Shown piece by piece: positions 34,508 through 46,149 of a DNA stretch of 64,000 nt; position 1 is the first letter of the stretch, and every line of letters starts with the position of its first letter. Source of the DNA: Diphasiastrum complanatum (lineage: Eukaryota; Streptophyta; Lycopodiopsida; Lycopodiales; Lycopodiaceae); assembly GCA_029204225.1 (NCBI GenBank), contig CM055109.1, positions 18,541,783-18,605,782 of the forward strand, in the 5' to 3' direction. A program made the position numbers and the translations under genes. The notes below the pieces were generated by a model. The model made no database searches, was not told the origin of the DNA, and worked only from the letters and a program-made list of their open reading frames with translations.

Positions 34508-34978
34508 TTAAAGTAACATTTGACTCACACTAAGTAAATTCTTGGTAATAGATGGAATAAACAGGACATCCTCCAAATGAACATTCCTATTTGTAGAGAG
34601 AGAAACAAGAATTGTGCCAATCCCTTTGATTGGACACTCACCATCATTGGCCATGTAGATCACCCTCTTGTCATCTCCATATGCCAACAAAGAAGTGAAG
34701 TACTCTTTGTGAAAGGTCATGTGTGAACTTGCTCCACTATCAATCCACCAAGGATCTAGATCTCCATCATTAGCAAGCATACATGAAGACATCACAAAAG
34801 CATCATCATTTGCATCTTGAACATCCAAACCATCCTCATCAAAAGTAAGATTAGCTTGTTTGTCTCCTTGATCTCTCTTCTTCTTGTAGCACTCACTTGC
34901 AAAGTGTCCTTTGATGCCACAATAGAAGCACTTGAGCTTTGATCTATCCTTCTTTTTGCCACTTGAAGAAGCATCCAC
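34508..34978 (-). pseudogene. zinc knuckle and protease of CopE
   Basis: The 156-codon frame keeps an intact knuckle CFYCGIKGHFASEC and an intact protease site WWIDSGASSHMT, followed by NVHLEDVLFIPSITKNLLS. It is separated from gag by a frame change caused by tandem 22-nt units at about 34980-35050. Confidence 0.9.
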
Positions 34979-34979
34979 T

Positions 34980-35050
34980 TGATCTTGCTCTTTAGATCAC
35001 TTACTTTAGACCACTTGATCGCGCCCTTTAGACCACTTGATCTTGTCCTT
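34980..35050 (-). repeat. 22-nt tandem repeat between gag and zinc knuckle of CopE
   Basis: Units of TGGTCTAAAGGGCAAGATCA type occur about three times here but once in the sister copy at 2635-2660. Because 22 is not a multiple of three, the expansion shifts the frame and ends gag. Confidence 0.8.
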
Positions 35051-35690
35051 TAGACCACTTACTTTTGGTTTTTCCCTTGAATTTACCCTTTGTGAACATA
35101 ACATCCTCTTGAAGTGTCGATGTAGATCCACCTCTTGCTTGAAGCCTATATTCCTCATTGATCAAGATCTCTTGAAGATCCATCAAACTTGGCAAAGTCT
35201 TTTGAATAGCAATACTTTGAACAATGTTAGCATGAGCATCCAACAAGTCATTAAGAATCACTTGAATAAACTCTCCTTCATTAATGCTTTCATCTATGCA
35301 AGCTATCTCATCATTCAATGCTTTCATTCTCAAAACAAAAGTAGTTGGACTTTCTTCATTCTTTTGCAAACAAGAAAAAATTTGCCTTCTTAGAGTCAAC
35401 ACTGTAGAAGTAGACTTGGATTCATAAAGCTTCTTCAATGAATTCCAAGCTTCCAAATATGATGTGCACTTACCAACTTCCTTGAGAAGTTCATTGGTAA
35501 CATTCATATTTATCATGTGTAGAGCCTTCTTGGCCCTCTTGTCATACCTCAATTGATCTTGTTGTGTTGCTGCTCTCTCCTCCAAACCTACAACAATATC
35601 CAAAACATCATTCATCTCAAGAAGTGACTCCATCGTCACTTTCCACAATGAATAGTTACTTGAGGTAAGCCTATCATTGGCTTCCAACAT
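35028..35690 (-). pseudogene. gag of CopE
   Basis: From the ATG at about 35690 the frame reads LEANDRLTSSNYSLWKVTM, KKALHMINMNVTNELLKEV and SYLEAWNSLKKLYESKS. It continues with LTLRRQIFSCLQKNEES and LMDLQEILINEEYRLQA, the UBN2-type copia capsid. It ends at a stop inside a 22-nt tandem repeat just before the zinc knuckle. Confidence 0.9.
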
Positions 35691-36293
35691 GACTCCAATT
35701 GAGGTTGCCAGCAATGACCTGATCTTCTCTTTCAACCTGCTTCAATGCACAAAGCACTCCTTTGAACAACAACAAATGCTTTCAAAAGAAATCATCAAGA
35801 TTCGAAACTATCTCACAAATTCTCTTCTAGCACTTATCCAAGCAAATCAACACATAGAATCATGGAATCTTGATCAACCTATGATCTATCCTCAATCTAA
35901 TGACTTTTGCCACTTCATAATATTGAAACACACTCAAATGAATCCCAGCAACCTCACTATCTAGAGATCCAATCAAAATTAGTTTTGACAAAATTACAAA
36001 AAATTGACTATTCCAAATCTACATGCAAATGCTGAAAATTTGATATGCAATCTATAAGCCACCACTTAGGCTGAACCAATGATTCAAAAATTGGCCAAAT
36101 CCAGTATGTGAATTCAAAAATCGGAATTGATCGAGTATATTGACCTATAAAGTGTTTCAATCTACAAAAGATCCAATCTACAAAAGCAAAAAATCCGATT
36201 TTGGTGTAGAATCCTCTCTAGCATGCTCTAGACTTGATATCTTCACCAAATCATTGATAGATCTGATTTCCTCCTTCATAACCTGAAACATAA

Positions 36294-36305
36294 GCTCTGA
36301 TACCA
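36294..36305 (-). other. primer-binding site of CopE
   Basis: GCTCTGATACCA on plus is the exact reverse complement of TGGTATCAGAGC and directly adjoins the 5' LTR. Confidence 0.95.
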
Positions 36306-36955
36306 TGTCAAAGATTTCAGATCCTTAAGATTCAATCTACTTGAATGATCTTTGGTTAGAAAGAGAAATACATTACTAATCTCACCAATGTAAAAAAATC
36401 AGCATCTACACACAAAATGAGATGCAAACACCAATAGAACTTGATCAATCTTGAGTGAAATGCAAAAGTACTGTTGCTGTCCGTAGAAAACCAGCAAGCT
36501 ACTGTATTTCACACGTGTGGATCCAAAAATAGCAAATATAGGTCATTCTACACATAGAATTGCAAGCAATCACCAAGATAGTGCACCATTGGATAGTAGA
36601 ATCCAAGAGAACCATGTATAAGCATGAAATGAGATAGAGAAGAGAGAAGATAGCTCTCTCCACGAGTTACATCCTTTTATAGCAGGTCCAAACCCTATTT
36701 GGCCACTTGGCTTTCCCTCCAAAATGCTAACCCTACTAATTTTGGGTCTAGATTCAATGTACCCAACTATTTAAATTGAATCTACTGAAACTCGCATTCT
36801 AACTTTCCACACACTTTCAAAAAGTGTTTATTCAAATGAAATTTAGACTTATGAACTTTGAAAAGTCAACCTCTAAGTCTAAAACAAGTTTTGGCCTTAA
36901 TATGCCAAATATGAAAATATTGCAAAATGTGATAAAACTAGTTGAATCTTTCACA
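36306..36955 (-). repeat. 5' LTR of CopE
   Basis: It starts TGTCAAAGATTTCAG (plus reading), where the first G of the usual TGTGAGAG is changed, and ends TTTCACA. It carries the CATCCTTTTATAG core box near 36669-36681, the GA-rich patch and a CACACGTGTG palindrome near 36509. Confidence 0.95.
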
Positions 36956-37670
36956 CTGCTCACAAAGTTGCGACAGTTACTTCCCGAGGAAACTCAAAAA
37001 TCTTGATTAAAGTGTTTTCTTTTGGGGGTTTTTTGCAAATTTTTAAGATTTTCTGGGAGCAAACCCTTACAGACTGGTATGCACTTGTATCTAACTCAGA
37101 TTCACCTGCTCACAAAGTTGCGAGAGTTACTTCTCAAGGAAACTCAAAAAATCTTGAAAAAGGTGTTTTTTTGCAAAATTTTTAGATTTTCCAGGAAAAA
37201 ACCCTCTCAGACTAGTATGCACTTGTATCTAAGTCAAATTCACCTGCTCACCAAGCTGCAAGAGTTACTTCCCAAAGAGACTCAAAAAATCTTGAAAAAA
37301 GTGCATTTTTTGGGGTTTTTTGGCCAAATTTTGAGATTTTCTGGGAACTAATCTTTGCAGGCTAGTATGTGCTTGTATCTGAGTTAGATCCACTTGATTA
37401 CCAAGCTACGAGACCTACTTCCCAGGGAAACTCAAAAATTTGTTGTTTGAGAAGATTCTAGACCACATTTTGCTCTTGGGAACCTTCACAGGGGGACTTC
37501 TTTTGGGATCCAACTCTCGCAGACTTCTCTGTGTCCTTGTCTCAGTGAGATGGAACTTCAGAAAGCTCTGCAAAGGTTACTTCCCAAGGAAACTCAAAAA
37601 TTTGTTGTCTGAGAAGGTTCTAGACCACTTTTTGCTCTTGGGAACCTTCACAGGGATCCGTTGTGAGTTT
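36956..37670. repeat. ~150-bp tandem repeat array
   Basis: Five imperfect units are recognised by (A/G)GTTACTTC(C/T)C at about 36975, 37125, 37263, 37413 and 37575, spacing 138-162 bp. Each also has ACTCAAAAA(A)TCTTG or ACTCAAAAATTTG and a CGCAGACT-type block. One more unit lies left of CopE at 31320-31457. The array abuts the broken RT end of GypG on the right and GypI gag on the left. It may be the leader or LTR of GypI. Confidence 0.85.
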
Positions 37671-38960
37671 GTAAATTGGTCGTACTAACTCTGCAAAATC
37701 TAGAATAAAAATCTTGTAATAGTTAGCGTGACTCATAAAGATGTAGACCTCGCGAATCGTTCCTGGTGGTGGTAGGTCAACAATGATCCTAATTTTCAAT
37801 AGATTTGTAGTGATCCCGTGTCTAGACATTATATGGCCAAGAATCAAGCCATGTGTAACCCAAAATTGACATTTTTCTAGATTCAAGGAGATCTAGAATT
37901 TGCGACATTTTTGTAGCACCTTCTCATAAGTGTTCAAAGTTTGGTCCATGCAAGCACAAATCATCCAAGAAAATTTTCATAATTTTTTGCAAATACTCTT
38001 TGAATGCCGCCTGCATGACTTGTTGGGAGGTGCTTGGGGCATTACAAAGTTCGAATGGCATCACCTTGTAGGCATAGGTCCTCCATTCTGTAGCTGGTCT
38101 TGGGGTGCTATCTTCACTTGGCTGTAACTGCTGAAGCCGTCTAAAAAACTGTAGGCTTTTTCTCGAGCTACTTTGTCAAGGACACTTTCCGTAAAGGGCA
38201 AAAGAAGTGATCCTTCTTGGTAACTACGTTTAGCGCCTTCAGATTCACACATATTCACATTTTGCGTTCTTATTGGGTACTATAACGATCGGTGATACCC
38301 ATTTAGTGTGCTCAATTTCGTAAATAAAATCTGTGTCTAACTTTTGCAATTCCTGCTTGATTAGTTCTGTATAGTTTGGATTGCACCGATAATAACGACT
38401 CACCTTGGGGACTGCTCCATCCACCAAGGGTATGGTGTGTTGTTGGACTACCGTTGGTAATTGGTGCTCATCGAGATTCCTCCTTCAACATATTGATCTT
38501 AGCCCAACTGATCATCTTTTGATTCTCTGTCATCTGAGAAGAGGATGACACTATATCAGAGTTCATCCTGATTGACTTCAAGGAATCCAACACCTTCTTC
38601 TTACCTCTTCTTGTCATATGTGTGGATTTGTTCTTGTTGTCTTTCTTCGGATCTGGTGTGACATTCGCCTCGTGGTTGCGAATATCAACATCCACTGTAG
38701 CTATAGTTCCTTTGGGTAGATCACTCTATCGGATCACTTGGTTGTAGCGTTGTTTCAACTGGTTCCTATTGTTTGCAGATGGCTTTGGTGGATCTATCCT
38801 TGAAACTTTTGCCATGGCAGAGTTTTGCGGTGGTTGAGCTGGTACTTTCTTAATTCCATAGCGATCTGGGTCCATGTGCTATAGGACTTGCTCATCAGTC
38901 AACTCAGTTTTCTTTTTGTAAGTCAGAGCATGTTGCCAAGAAACTTGTCGCGGAAGCGAG
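37671..38960 (-). pseudogene. reverse transcriptase of GypG
   Basis: Minus-strand frames, broken by shifts, give an RT start (KWVSPIVIVPNKNAKCEYV), FLDGFSSYSQVKIAPQDQ, YKVMPFELCNAPSTSQQVM and FLDD (the YXDD active site as FLDD). Then come KCQFWVTHGLILGHIMSRHGI and FMSHANYYKIFILDFAELV. This is Ty3/Gypsy RT. RNase H and integrase are missing: the element is cut at about 37670 by the tandem array. 38470-38960 is the protease-RT linker, rich in charged residues. Confidence 0.8.
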
Positions 38961-39700
38961 GCTGTTTTCTTTTTTGTCTTCGTCTTCTTATTCGCGAATA
39001 ATTTTGTGTCTTTAAATTTTTTCTTTTGTGAGAAAGTTGTTTACAGGATCCCAGACACGCAACTACACATCACGGAACACATTCTATTCTAGCAATCAAG
39101 ACAAAATGATAGCACAAGATAGGGAGATGCACAAAAATAGAGCGACTATATTATACTTTAGTTTTTAGAGCGAGATCGTCAGTGTCTCGCTCATTGGCGG
39201 AATGACACTCTGCTCTTTCACTATGTTCTTCTCATTGGCAGACTTTCATGCACAACTATAGTTTCAAGTATTTTTTTTCTGCTCTACTCGCTACCTTTCT
39301 CTCTCTCTGTCTCTTATAGATCTCTCTATTCATTCTATTTTTATGATCCATAGAGGATCGTTTATACCTCCACAGTGTGGAGTTTACAAGATGGCTAAAC
39401 GTAGAATCACAAGACTAGTTGACGCCAATTAACTAGTTAGTTAGTCTCCATCATTGCCATTCGCTTCAGCTGGGCGTGAAGTCTATGACTCCAAGCTCGT
39501 TGAGCTGCCAGCTGGCAGCGTGAAAGATTCCTCTTCATCTCTTTTGTAGTTTTTTGTTTCTAGAGGTGTGTTTATGATTCACGAATGATTTGCGAATTGT
39601 TCGTCTTTCGAGTCAAGGGACGTTGACTATCATGAATTGTTCTCATTTGACTTTCGCTTCATGTTCGTGCGGCGACAAAGTTGCAAGAATTCACCATTTT
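38961..39700 (-). other. non-coding 3' end/LTR region of CopH
   Basis: This separates GypG coding sequence from the RNase H end of CopH. It should hold the 3' non-coding part and LTR, but I cannot fix the LTR boundaries. A purine-rich tract lies near 39525-39545 (CCTCTTCATCTCTTTT on plus). Confidence 0.4.
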
Positions 39701-41325
39701 TTACACTGTCTCTTGAAGCTTGCAGCATTGTACGTTTAATCCAATTGTCTTTCTTTGCTTGGCAAAAAGAGGCCTGTCGAACGGTTTCGTGAGCAGATCT
39801 GCAATCATATTTTCTAATTTTATATACTGGACCTGGAGCTCTCCTTTCGAGATCAAATCTTGAATGTGATGGTACTTCAGAGGTATGTGCTTTGTCTTTG
39901 AATGGAAGACAAGATCTGGGACAGATAGATGGCACTTTGAGAGCATCATCATCGTGCTTGGCCCTTCTCATGGTATCCCGATTGCCTCCAGCATCATCTG
40001 TAGCCACACTACCTCATTCGCGACCTTTGAAGCTGCAACATATTCAGCTTCTCAAGAGGATTGAGACACCAAGGTTTGTTTTTTGCATATCCAACTGATT
40101 GCAGCTCCACACGCTATTGTACATCCTCCAGTAATGGACTTGCTGTCATCTTTGCGGCTCACCCAACTTACATCACTGTAGTGGTGCAGCTCAAATTCTT
40201 TTTCTTCGTTTTCAGCTCTATAGGTTAATCCCACATTCTGGGTATCTTTCAGATACTGTAGGATTCGTTTTGCCATTTGTCAATGTGCCATGCTAGGATT
40301 GGAAGAGAATTGACTCAAGGCGTAAACAGAGAAAGCCAGATCGGGTTTGGTATAGATTGTCAAGTACATTAGACTACCAATTAAGTTCTGGTAGGGTATT
40401 TTTGCCATCCTCTATTCTTCTTCCATTTTTGGGCAATCCTGCTCCGTGAGCTTGGCTCCAGCTATCATTGGTGTGGCCTTTTCTTTGTAGTCCATCATGT
40501 GTGTACTGCTTTAGCACCTTTATGGCATGTTGACTGACTCAAGTGCATTTTGCCCTTTGTTTGATCTCTTCTAATCTCCAGCCCAAGGCATTTTGTTGCT
40601 TCTCCGAGATCTGTGATTTCGTAGCTTTCCAAAATCTGACTTTTCGTATCTTTGATCAGCATCAAGGAATTTCCTATCATCAGCGAATCATCCACGAAAA
40701 TGAACAATATCACAAAATTCTTTCCTACTCTCTTAATGTAGACATTGCAGTCTGGTTGAGTAGGATTGAAGTCCAAAGACTTGAGAAGAAAGCTTCATCG
40801 AGTATCGTGAAAGCTTCATCACCTCTTTCAACATCCTTAAATGACTCTGCAACGTTTGTCTTTTCAGCTTTGTTTTTTTTTTTTTTTGGGTTGAATCTGC
40901 AATCGTATGCAGAATGCCCTTTCTTCTTGCAGTGCATGCAAGGTATTGCTGGATTAAACCAGCATTTGTTGGCCGTATGGCTTGGTTTGTGGCAGCGATC
41001 ACAGGAAGAAGATTGCTGATTCAAGGACTTCGTCTTCTCGAATCTTGGCTTGCTTTTGTTTTTTGTGAAGGTGCATGACTGAAGCTGCAGTCGTCACTTC
41101 ATATTTCTGCTTCAATCTTTTCCACGCTGCATGGCTGCTTTCACAATCTTTAATTTGCATGAGTAGATCTTCATTTATGGATGAAACGATGATCGCCATT
41201 GCGCGCTCATCTTTTCTGATCCATTTAGCTCTCCTCGGGGCTCCCTCTGGAGGCTGCACCTCTGAGAGCTCGATCACCAACCAGATGCCTTCGTCCTTTA
41301 GAAGCGTTTTGATTCTGAATTTTTA
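39701..41325 (-). pseudogene. deleted copia element CopH: gag joined to RT and RNase H
   Basis: From right to left there is a 5'-truncated gag (KDEGIWLVIELSEV, ERAMAIIVSSINEDL and AAWKRLKQKYEV). Two intact knuckles follow (CDRCHKPSHTANKC and CMHCKKKGHSAYDC). After about 40 codons the sequence passes straight into RT (FNPTQPDCNVYIKRVG, LFIFVDDSLMIG with FVDD). RNase H follows (RILQYLKDTQNVGLTY, GAAISWICKKQTLVSQSS and ENMIADLLTKPFDRPLF). Protease and integrase are deleted. Its right end joins the GypG protease at 41326. Confidence 0.8.
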
Positions 41326-41640
41326 GATTCTGTAATTTGCTGATTGCTCTGAATCGTAGATACCACCCTTGGTTTGCCTTGGGCGATCTATCGTGTGATC
41401 TGTTGTGGATGATCTGTCATTAGCCTTGGGTGCAATAGGTTTCACTGCCCATGTGGTTGGATTGACCTTTATAGCCTGCTCTCTATTCTCGAAGGTGAGT
41501 TTTCCCATACCCCAGTTGTGTACTACTTGCGCAGTCCTCAACCATGGTCTTCCCAGTAAAACACGATGGGCGACTCAGGTATGTCCATCACTACAAAGGT
41601 GATCACAAACTGCATGCCCGCTATTTTTACAGGGATATCA
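41326..41640 (-). pseudogene. GypG protease, C-terminal part
   Basis: On the minus strand the frame reads DIPVKIAGMQFVITFVVMDI, then after a small frame break WLRTAQVVHNWGMGKLTFE, the usual LLGRPWLR-type end of a Gypsy protease domain. It is the continuation of 47629-47900; CopF separates the two parts. Confidence 0.75.
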
Positions 41641-42344
41641 TGTGAAGTTTTTAGCACGTGTGAACTTCACCACACACCCTACAGGATCTTACTGAGGTGT
41701 TGTGATTGCACAAGATTGATCAAAGAATAGTATACTTGAAAAATCTAAGGCAAGAGCACAATGACATACATCTGATGAAAAAATCTAACTCTTCACTATG
41801 AGAAATGAATGTCAGAAAAAATTCTAAGTGTTCAGTATGGGAAAAAAAGACTGCTCTCGGGTAGAGAAAGAAAATCATACAGAAAAAACTCGGGTAGAGA
41901 GAGAATGAGTCCAAAACACCAAAATCTCAATATTCACAATATGGCAAAACATGCCCAGCTTTCCCTACATGAGAGAGACTCGAAAGTCCACTTAACTGAA
42001 CTAATTCACCTACCAGAGATCCACATGTGTAATTGCATGCATGTATGGTGCATGTACTGCATGTCAACTCATAAAATTGCCTAGACATGTGTAGATGACA
42101 TAAACTACTTTGCATGTTGCATGCACTGATTGCATGTGGCTTGCATGCATACAATAAGACTTTGCATGATATCAAAACATCTGCATGTCATTACAATTGA
42201 ACCTATCTAGCTCAAATCCGAGCTACACTAGAAGGATATGTGTTCAATTCACACTCCTTATATGTAAAACATAAATCTAGTGGAAATTATCATGGACATG
42301 GCCCCAAACTCGAGATAGGAAGATAATATTTTAATAATTTCACA
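41641..42344 (-). repeat. 3' LTR of CopF
   Basis: It is bordered inside by CTCATCCTT (polypurine tract on minus). It contains about ten CATGCA/TGCATG hexamers between about 42025 and 42190 and two CTCGGGTAGAGAG motifs near 41856 and 41889. It lacks a ~23-bp segment present in the other LTR and in the 12245 copy, so this is a later deletion. Confidence 0.93.
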
Positions 42345-42358
42345 CTCATCCTTAAAAT

Positions 42359-42922
42359 TTATGTTCCTATCAACATAGATTTCAAAATTAGGCAAAGGTT
42401 TGACCTCATCTTCATAAAGACATTCTTGAGTAGAGGCTTGGTGAGAAGATCTGCGACATAATCTGAAGATGAAACATGCTCCAATGAGATCTCTCCTCCA
42501 ATAACTTTTTCTCTTACAAAATGATGAGCCACTTCAATATGCTTGCTCCTTGCATGAAAGACTAGATTATTTGCAAGAGTCTGAGCAGAAATGTTATCAT
42601 TCTTGATAATTGGTAAATCTTTATTTGCATAACACTTAAGCTCCAAAAGTAGCCTTTTGATCCATAAAACCTCCTTTGTTGTGGTTGTAAGAGATTTGTA
42701 TTCAACTTCACAGGATGATAAGGAAATAGTTGCCTGTTTCTTTGATAGCCAAGAAACCAAATTTCTTCCAAGAAATATAGTGTAAGCACTTGTGGATTTC
42801 GTATCCAACCTGTCTCCTACAAAATCTGAATATGAAAAAGCAATCAAAGTCAGATCTTCTCCTTCATAGTATAGTCCATAATCCAAGGTAGAAGATATAT
42901 ACCTCAAGCCTCTTTTAGCCAA
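42359..42922 (-). pseudogene. RNase H of CopF
   Basis: An open frame of 187 codons includes RYISSTLDYGLYYEG, NLVSWLSKKQATISLSSCEV, EVLWIKRLLLEL, and the end FHARSKHIEVAHHFVREKV with YVADLLTKPLLK. The catalytic acidic positions appear kept. A short frame break separates it from RT near 42950. Confidence 0.9.
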
Positions 42923-42992
42923 CTTCCAATGATATAACTTTTGATCCTACATGTGTTGACTCAACTTATGAACACAAAAGCTTAAATCAGGC

Positions 42993-43842
42993 CTAGTCAC
43001 TACTAACCAGTGAGCCAATAAGACTCCTATAAAGAGTGATGTCCTCAAAGAATTTTTCATCATCTTTAATAGGAACTTTTACAGTGTGCTCCATAGGTGT
43101 ATCTATGCCTTTATAGTTCTCCATATGAAATTTCCTGGGCATAGAAAGTGCATATCTACTTTGGCTCATAAATGCATGACCTTTCCGAAAATCTATTTCA
43201 AGGCCTAAAATATAGTGAAGAACTCCTAAGTCCTGCATTTTAAACTTAGTACCAAGTGCATGCTTAGTTTCTTCAACTAACTTCTCACTGTTTCCACAAA
43301 GAATGATATCATCTACATAGATGAGAAGAATAATTACAAAGTTATCTACAAACTTATAATACATAGAAGGGTCATATTCACTTAGACAAAATCCGAGTGA
43401 TATGAGATAAGAATTGGGCATACCAAGACCTTGGTGCCTGTTTCAGTCCATACAGACTTTTGAACAAAAGACAAACTTTTGATTCATCACCTTCCTTCAC
43501 AAAACCTGGAGGTTGCTCCATATAAATCTCCTCAAGGTAACCATTGAGAAATGCATTAGAAACATCAAACTGGAACATACTCCATTTGTGAAAACATGCA
43601 AGAGAGATGAGTATTCGAATTGTTACCATCTTTGCAACTGGTGCAAAGGTATCTTCATAATCAAGACCTTTAATCTGAGAGTAGCCTTTAGCACAAAGTC
43701 TTGCTTTATACTTATTGATAGATCCATCATGATTATACTTGATTCTGAATACCCACTTACATCTGATCACATGCATGCTGTTTGGTGGCTCCCCAAGCTC
43801 CCATGTGTTGTTTGACATCAAGGCTTCAAATTTTTGGGTCAT
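42993..43842 (-). pseudogene. reverse transcriptase of CopF
   Basis: Two overlapping frames make a nearly full copia [70 protein letters not shown] and LYGLKQAPRSWYAQF. Then come IILLIYVDDIILCGNS with the YVDD active site and MQDLGVLHYILGLEI. A frameshift near 43400 joins the two halves. Confidence 0.92.
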
Positions 43843-44080
43843 TGCTTCAACCCACTTCTTGGCTCTTCATCAAAGTGCATGATAGGAAGTTTCACCTTCC
43901 ACTTGCCTTCCTTCTTCATCATATGTGAGCCTCCTTGCCTCAGATCTTGCTCGTGTAGATCTTCTTGGTGTGATAGCTTGAATCTGCTCCTCCTCAAACC
44001 TCGGCCTCACCTCTTCTTGAACAACATCAAGGTTGATGATTGATCTTGCATGAGTCTCTTTGATCTGAACATCATCCAAG

Positions 44081-44935
44081 TTAAATTTTTGAATCTTCAT
44101 GGAAGACCACTTCTCTACTAACAACATTTTTGTCAGTAGAGGGCAAATAAATCTTGTATGCTTTTTTAGTAGATGCATAACGTACAAAAATTCCTTTCAC
44201 TGCACTAGGATCTTCCTTCTTCCTAGTTTCTATAGGTACATGCACAAAGCATACACAGCCAAAAATCCTAAGATGATCTACCTTAGGCTTTTTCTTATAC
44301 AACATCTCAAATGGTGTCTTTCCTCCTATTGCAAGATTTGGAAGCCTATTACAAAGATAGTTTGCACATGCAACTGCCTCTCCCCAAAATTCTTTAGGCA
44401 GAGAAGCTTCCAGCCTAATGGCTTTTGCACATTCACACAAAGTTTTATTTTTTCTCTCAGCAACTCCATTTTGCTGAGGAGTATATGAACAAGAAAACTC
44501 TCTTTGAATATCCTCTCTCTCACAAAAGTCTTTAAACTTATTGGAAGTGTATTCCCCTCCAGTATCGCTTCTTAAAGCTTTTATCTTGAAAGGAAACTGC
44601 TTCTCTACATAAGCTTTAAAAGTAAGAAAAACATCATAAACCATGGCCTTTGAAGACAACACATAGATCCAAGAATGTCTTGTATAATCATCTAAAAAAG
44701 AGACAAAGCAGTTGGCTCCTCCTTTGCTCTTAGTTGATGAGAAATGAACATCTGAGTATAAAAGTTCAAATGGTTGCTTTGTCTTGATACTTGATCTAGG
44801 AAAAGGCCTTCTGTGTGACTTTGCCAGCACACAAGCTTCACAAGGTAGAAGCTCCTTTGACAGTGTCTTTGGTAGAACAACAACTTTTCCTTCTTTGACC
44901 ATAGATTGCATGGCTTTGAAATTGGGATGAGCCAA
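44081..44935 (-). pseudogene. integrase of CopF
   Basis: A single 284-codon frame includes the zinc segment CEACVLAKSHRRPFPRS, first Asp in LLYSDVHF, FLDDYTRHSWIYVL, second Asp in RSDTGGEYTS, and Glu in NGVAERKNKTL. The C-terminal FGCVCFVHVP and KAYKIYLPS follow. A frameshift near 44100 leads into the linker toward RT (43870-44080, with RSTRARSEARRLTYDEEG). Confidence 0.92.
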
Positions 44936-45121
44936 TCTCTTATGCCACAGATCCTCCTATAGGACCTTGGTCTCATAAGCAATATCTGAAATGTTAGCAC
45001 TCTCCCTAGAATCTAGTTTGTACAACTTACCAATTCTAGATCCTTTAGCAATAGCTTCATTTTCTCTTAAGATTATACACTTGTCAACTTGAAACCTGAC
45101 ATCCAATCCACTATCAAACAA

Positions 45122-45420
45122 CTATCCTATACTAATGAGATTCTTAGTCAATTTAGATACATACAGTACATCATGTAAGCAAAAAGATTTTGATGATGAT
45201 GCATGTAATGGAATACTACCTATTCTTTCAATTCTACACTCTACATCATTAGCAGTATAGATTGACCTTTTTGCACCTAAATATGGCATGAGATTAGTGA
45301 AAGAGTTCCTAGAACTAGACATTTGGGCACTAGCCCCACTATCTATCCACCAGACTTCTTCATTCTTAAAAGGGAAAGATGAAAAAGTAGACGTTATTAA
45401 TGAATCCTCTCTTTCACTCT
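45122..45420 (-). pseudogene. protease of CopF
   Basis: The frame carries WWIDSGASAQMS, the intact DSGA active site, and HDVLYVSKLTKNLISIG. Upstream, acidic residues and a lysine-rich stretch replace the usual zinc knuckle. A stop near 45120 separates it from the pre-integrase region. Confidence 0.88.
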
Positions 45421-45534
45421 CTACACCCTCACACTCATGCTCATTAGTGAGGTTAGCTTGCTTAAATTGATTCTTCTTCTTCTTCTTGTCCTTTGCCCTT
45501 GCCTCTTGACTTGTCTATGATGAAGAGTGCTTTG

Positions 45535-46149
45535 TCATCTCCACCATCTTTGTCTGTTGATCCTCAACATCTTGTTCTCTTGCCTGCTTTCTTCAGCAAT
45601 GAGAACACCTTGTAGTGTCTCCAAGGATGGAAGATCCTCTCTAACAGCATAAGTCTGCACAATATTGTCATACTCATCTCTAAGTCCATTTAGGACTACT
45701 TGAACAAGTTCAGTGTTCTTAAGAGCATCGCTAATACCAGCTAACTCTTGATGAAGATCCTTAACTCTCATGACATATGATGAAGCACTCTCATCTACTC
45801 TATGATAACTTAGAAATATTTGGTTTCTAAGTGTAAGCAATCTAGAAGTATTTTTGATTTCATAAATTGTTTTTAGAGTATCCCAAGCTTCCTTGGCAGT
45901 GGTGCATGTACTGATCCCTCTTAACACTTCATATATAATATTCATTTTTATAAAATGAAGGGCAATTCTGGTTCTTTTGTGGAATGTTGCAGCTTCATTA
46001 GGTGCAGCAGGTTCTTCTTCAGCTCCACTCGCAATATCCATTACATCCCGTAGAATCAACAATGATTCCATTCTGATCTTCCACATTGCATAATTGAAAG
46101 ATGTTAATCTCTCACTGTGCTCTAAGAAATGTGAACCAGATGAAGACAT
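45535..46149 (-). pseudogene. gag of CopF
   Basis: From the ATG at 46149 the frame reads MSSSGSHFLEHSERLTSFNY, then RIALHFIKMNIIYEVL, KEAWDTLKTIYEIKN and LTLRNQIFLSYHRVDES. It continues with LEGLQGV-type LETLQGVLIAEESRQ, a typical copia capsid. It ends in an arginine/tryptophan-rich stretch at 45535 with a frame break before the protease. Confidence 0.92.

Larger units (their letters stand above)
31458..36955 (-). mobile_element. complete CopE copia element with LTRs and target duplication
   Basis: The element is 5498 bp long with LTRs of 647 bp (31458-32104) and 650 bp (36306-36955), both TG...CA. CTGCT flanks it on both sides (31453-31457 and 36956-36960), a perfect 5-bp target duplication. 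The host array elsewhere shows the uninterrupted CACCTGCTCACAAAG. The LTRs differ at roughly one base in twenty by eye, so the insertion is not recent. Internal order is primer site, gag, zinc knuckle/protease, integrase, a non-copia insert, and the end of RNase H. Most of RT and RNase H is missing, so it cannot move autonomously. Confidence 0.95.

Noticed and set aside
31458-37670. CRISPR-like array for the ~150-bp repeats
   Set aside because: Units are long, imperfect and without unique spacers, and the DNA is plant nuclear.
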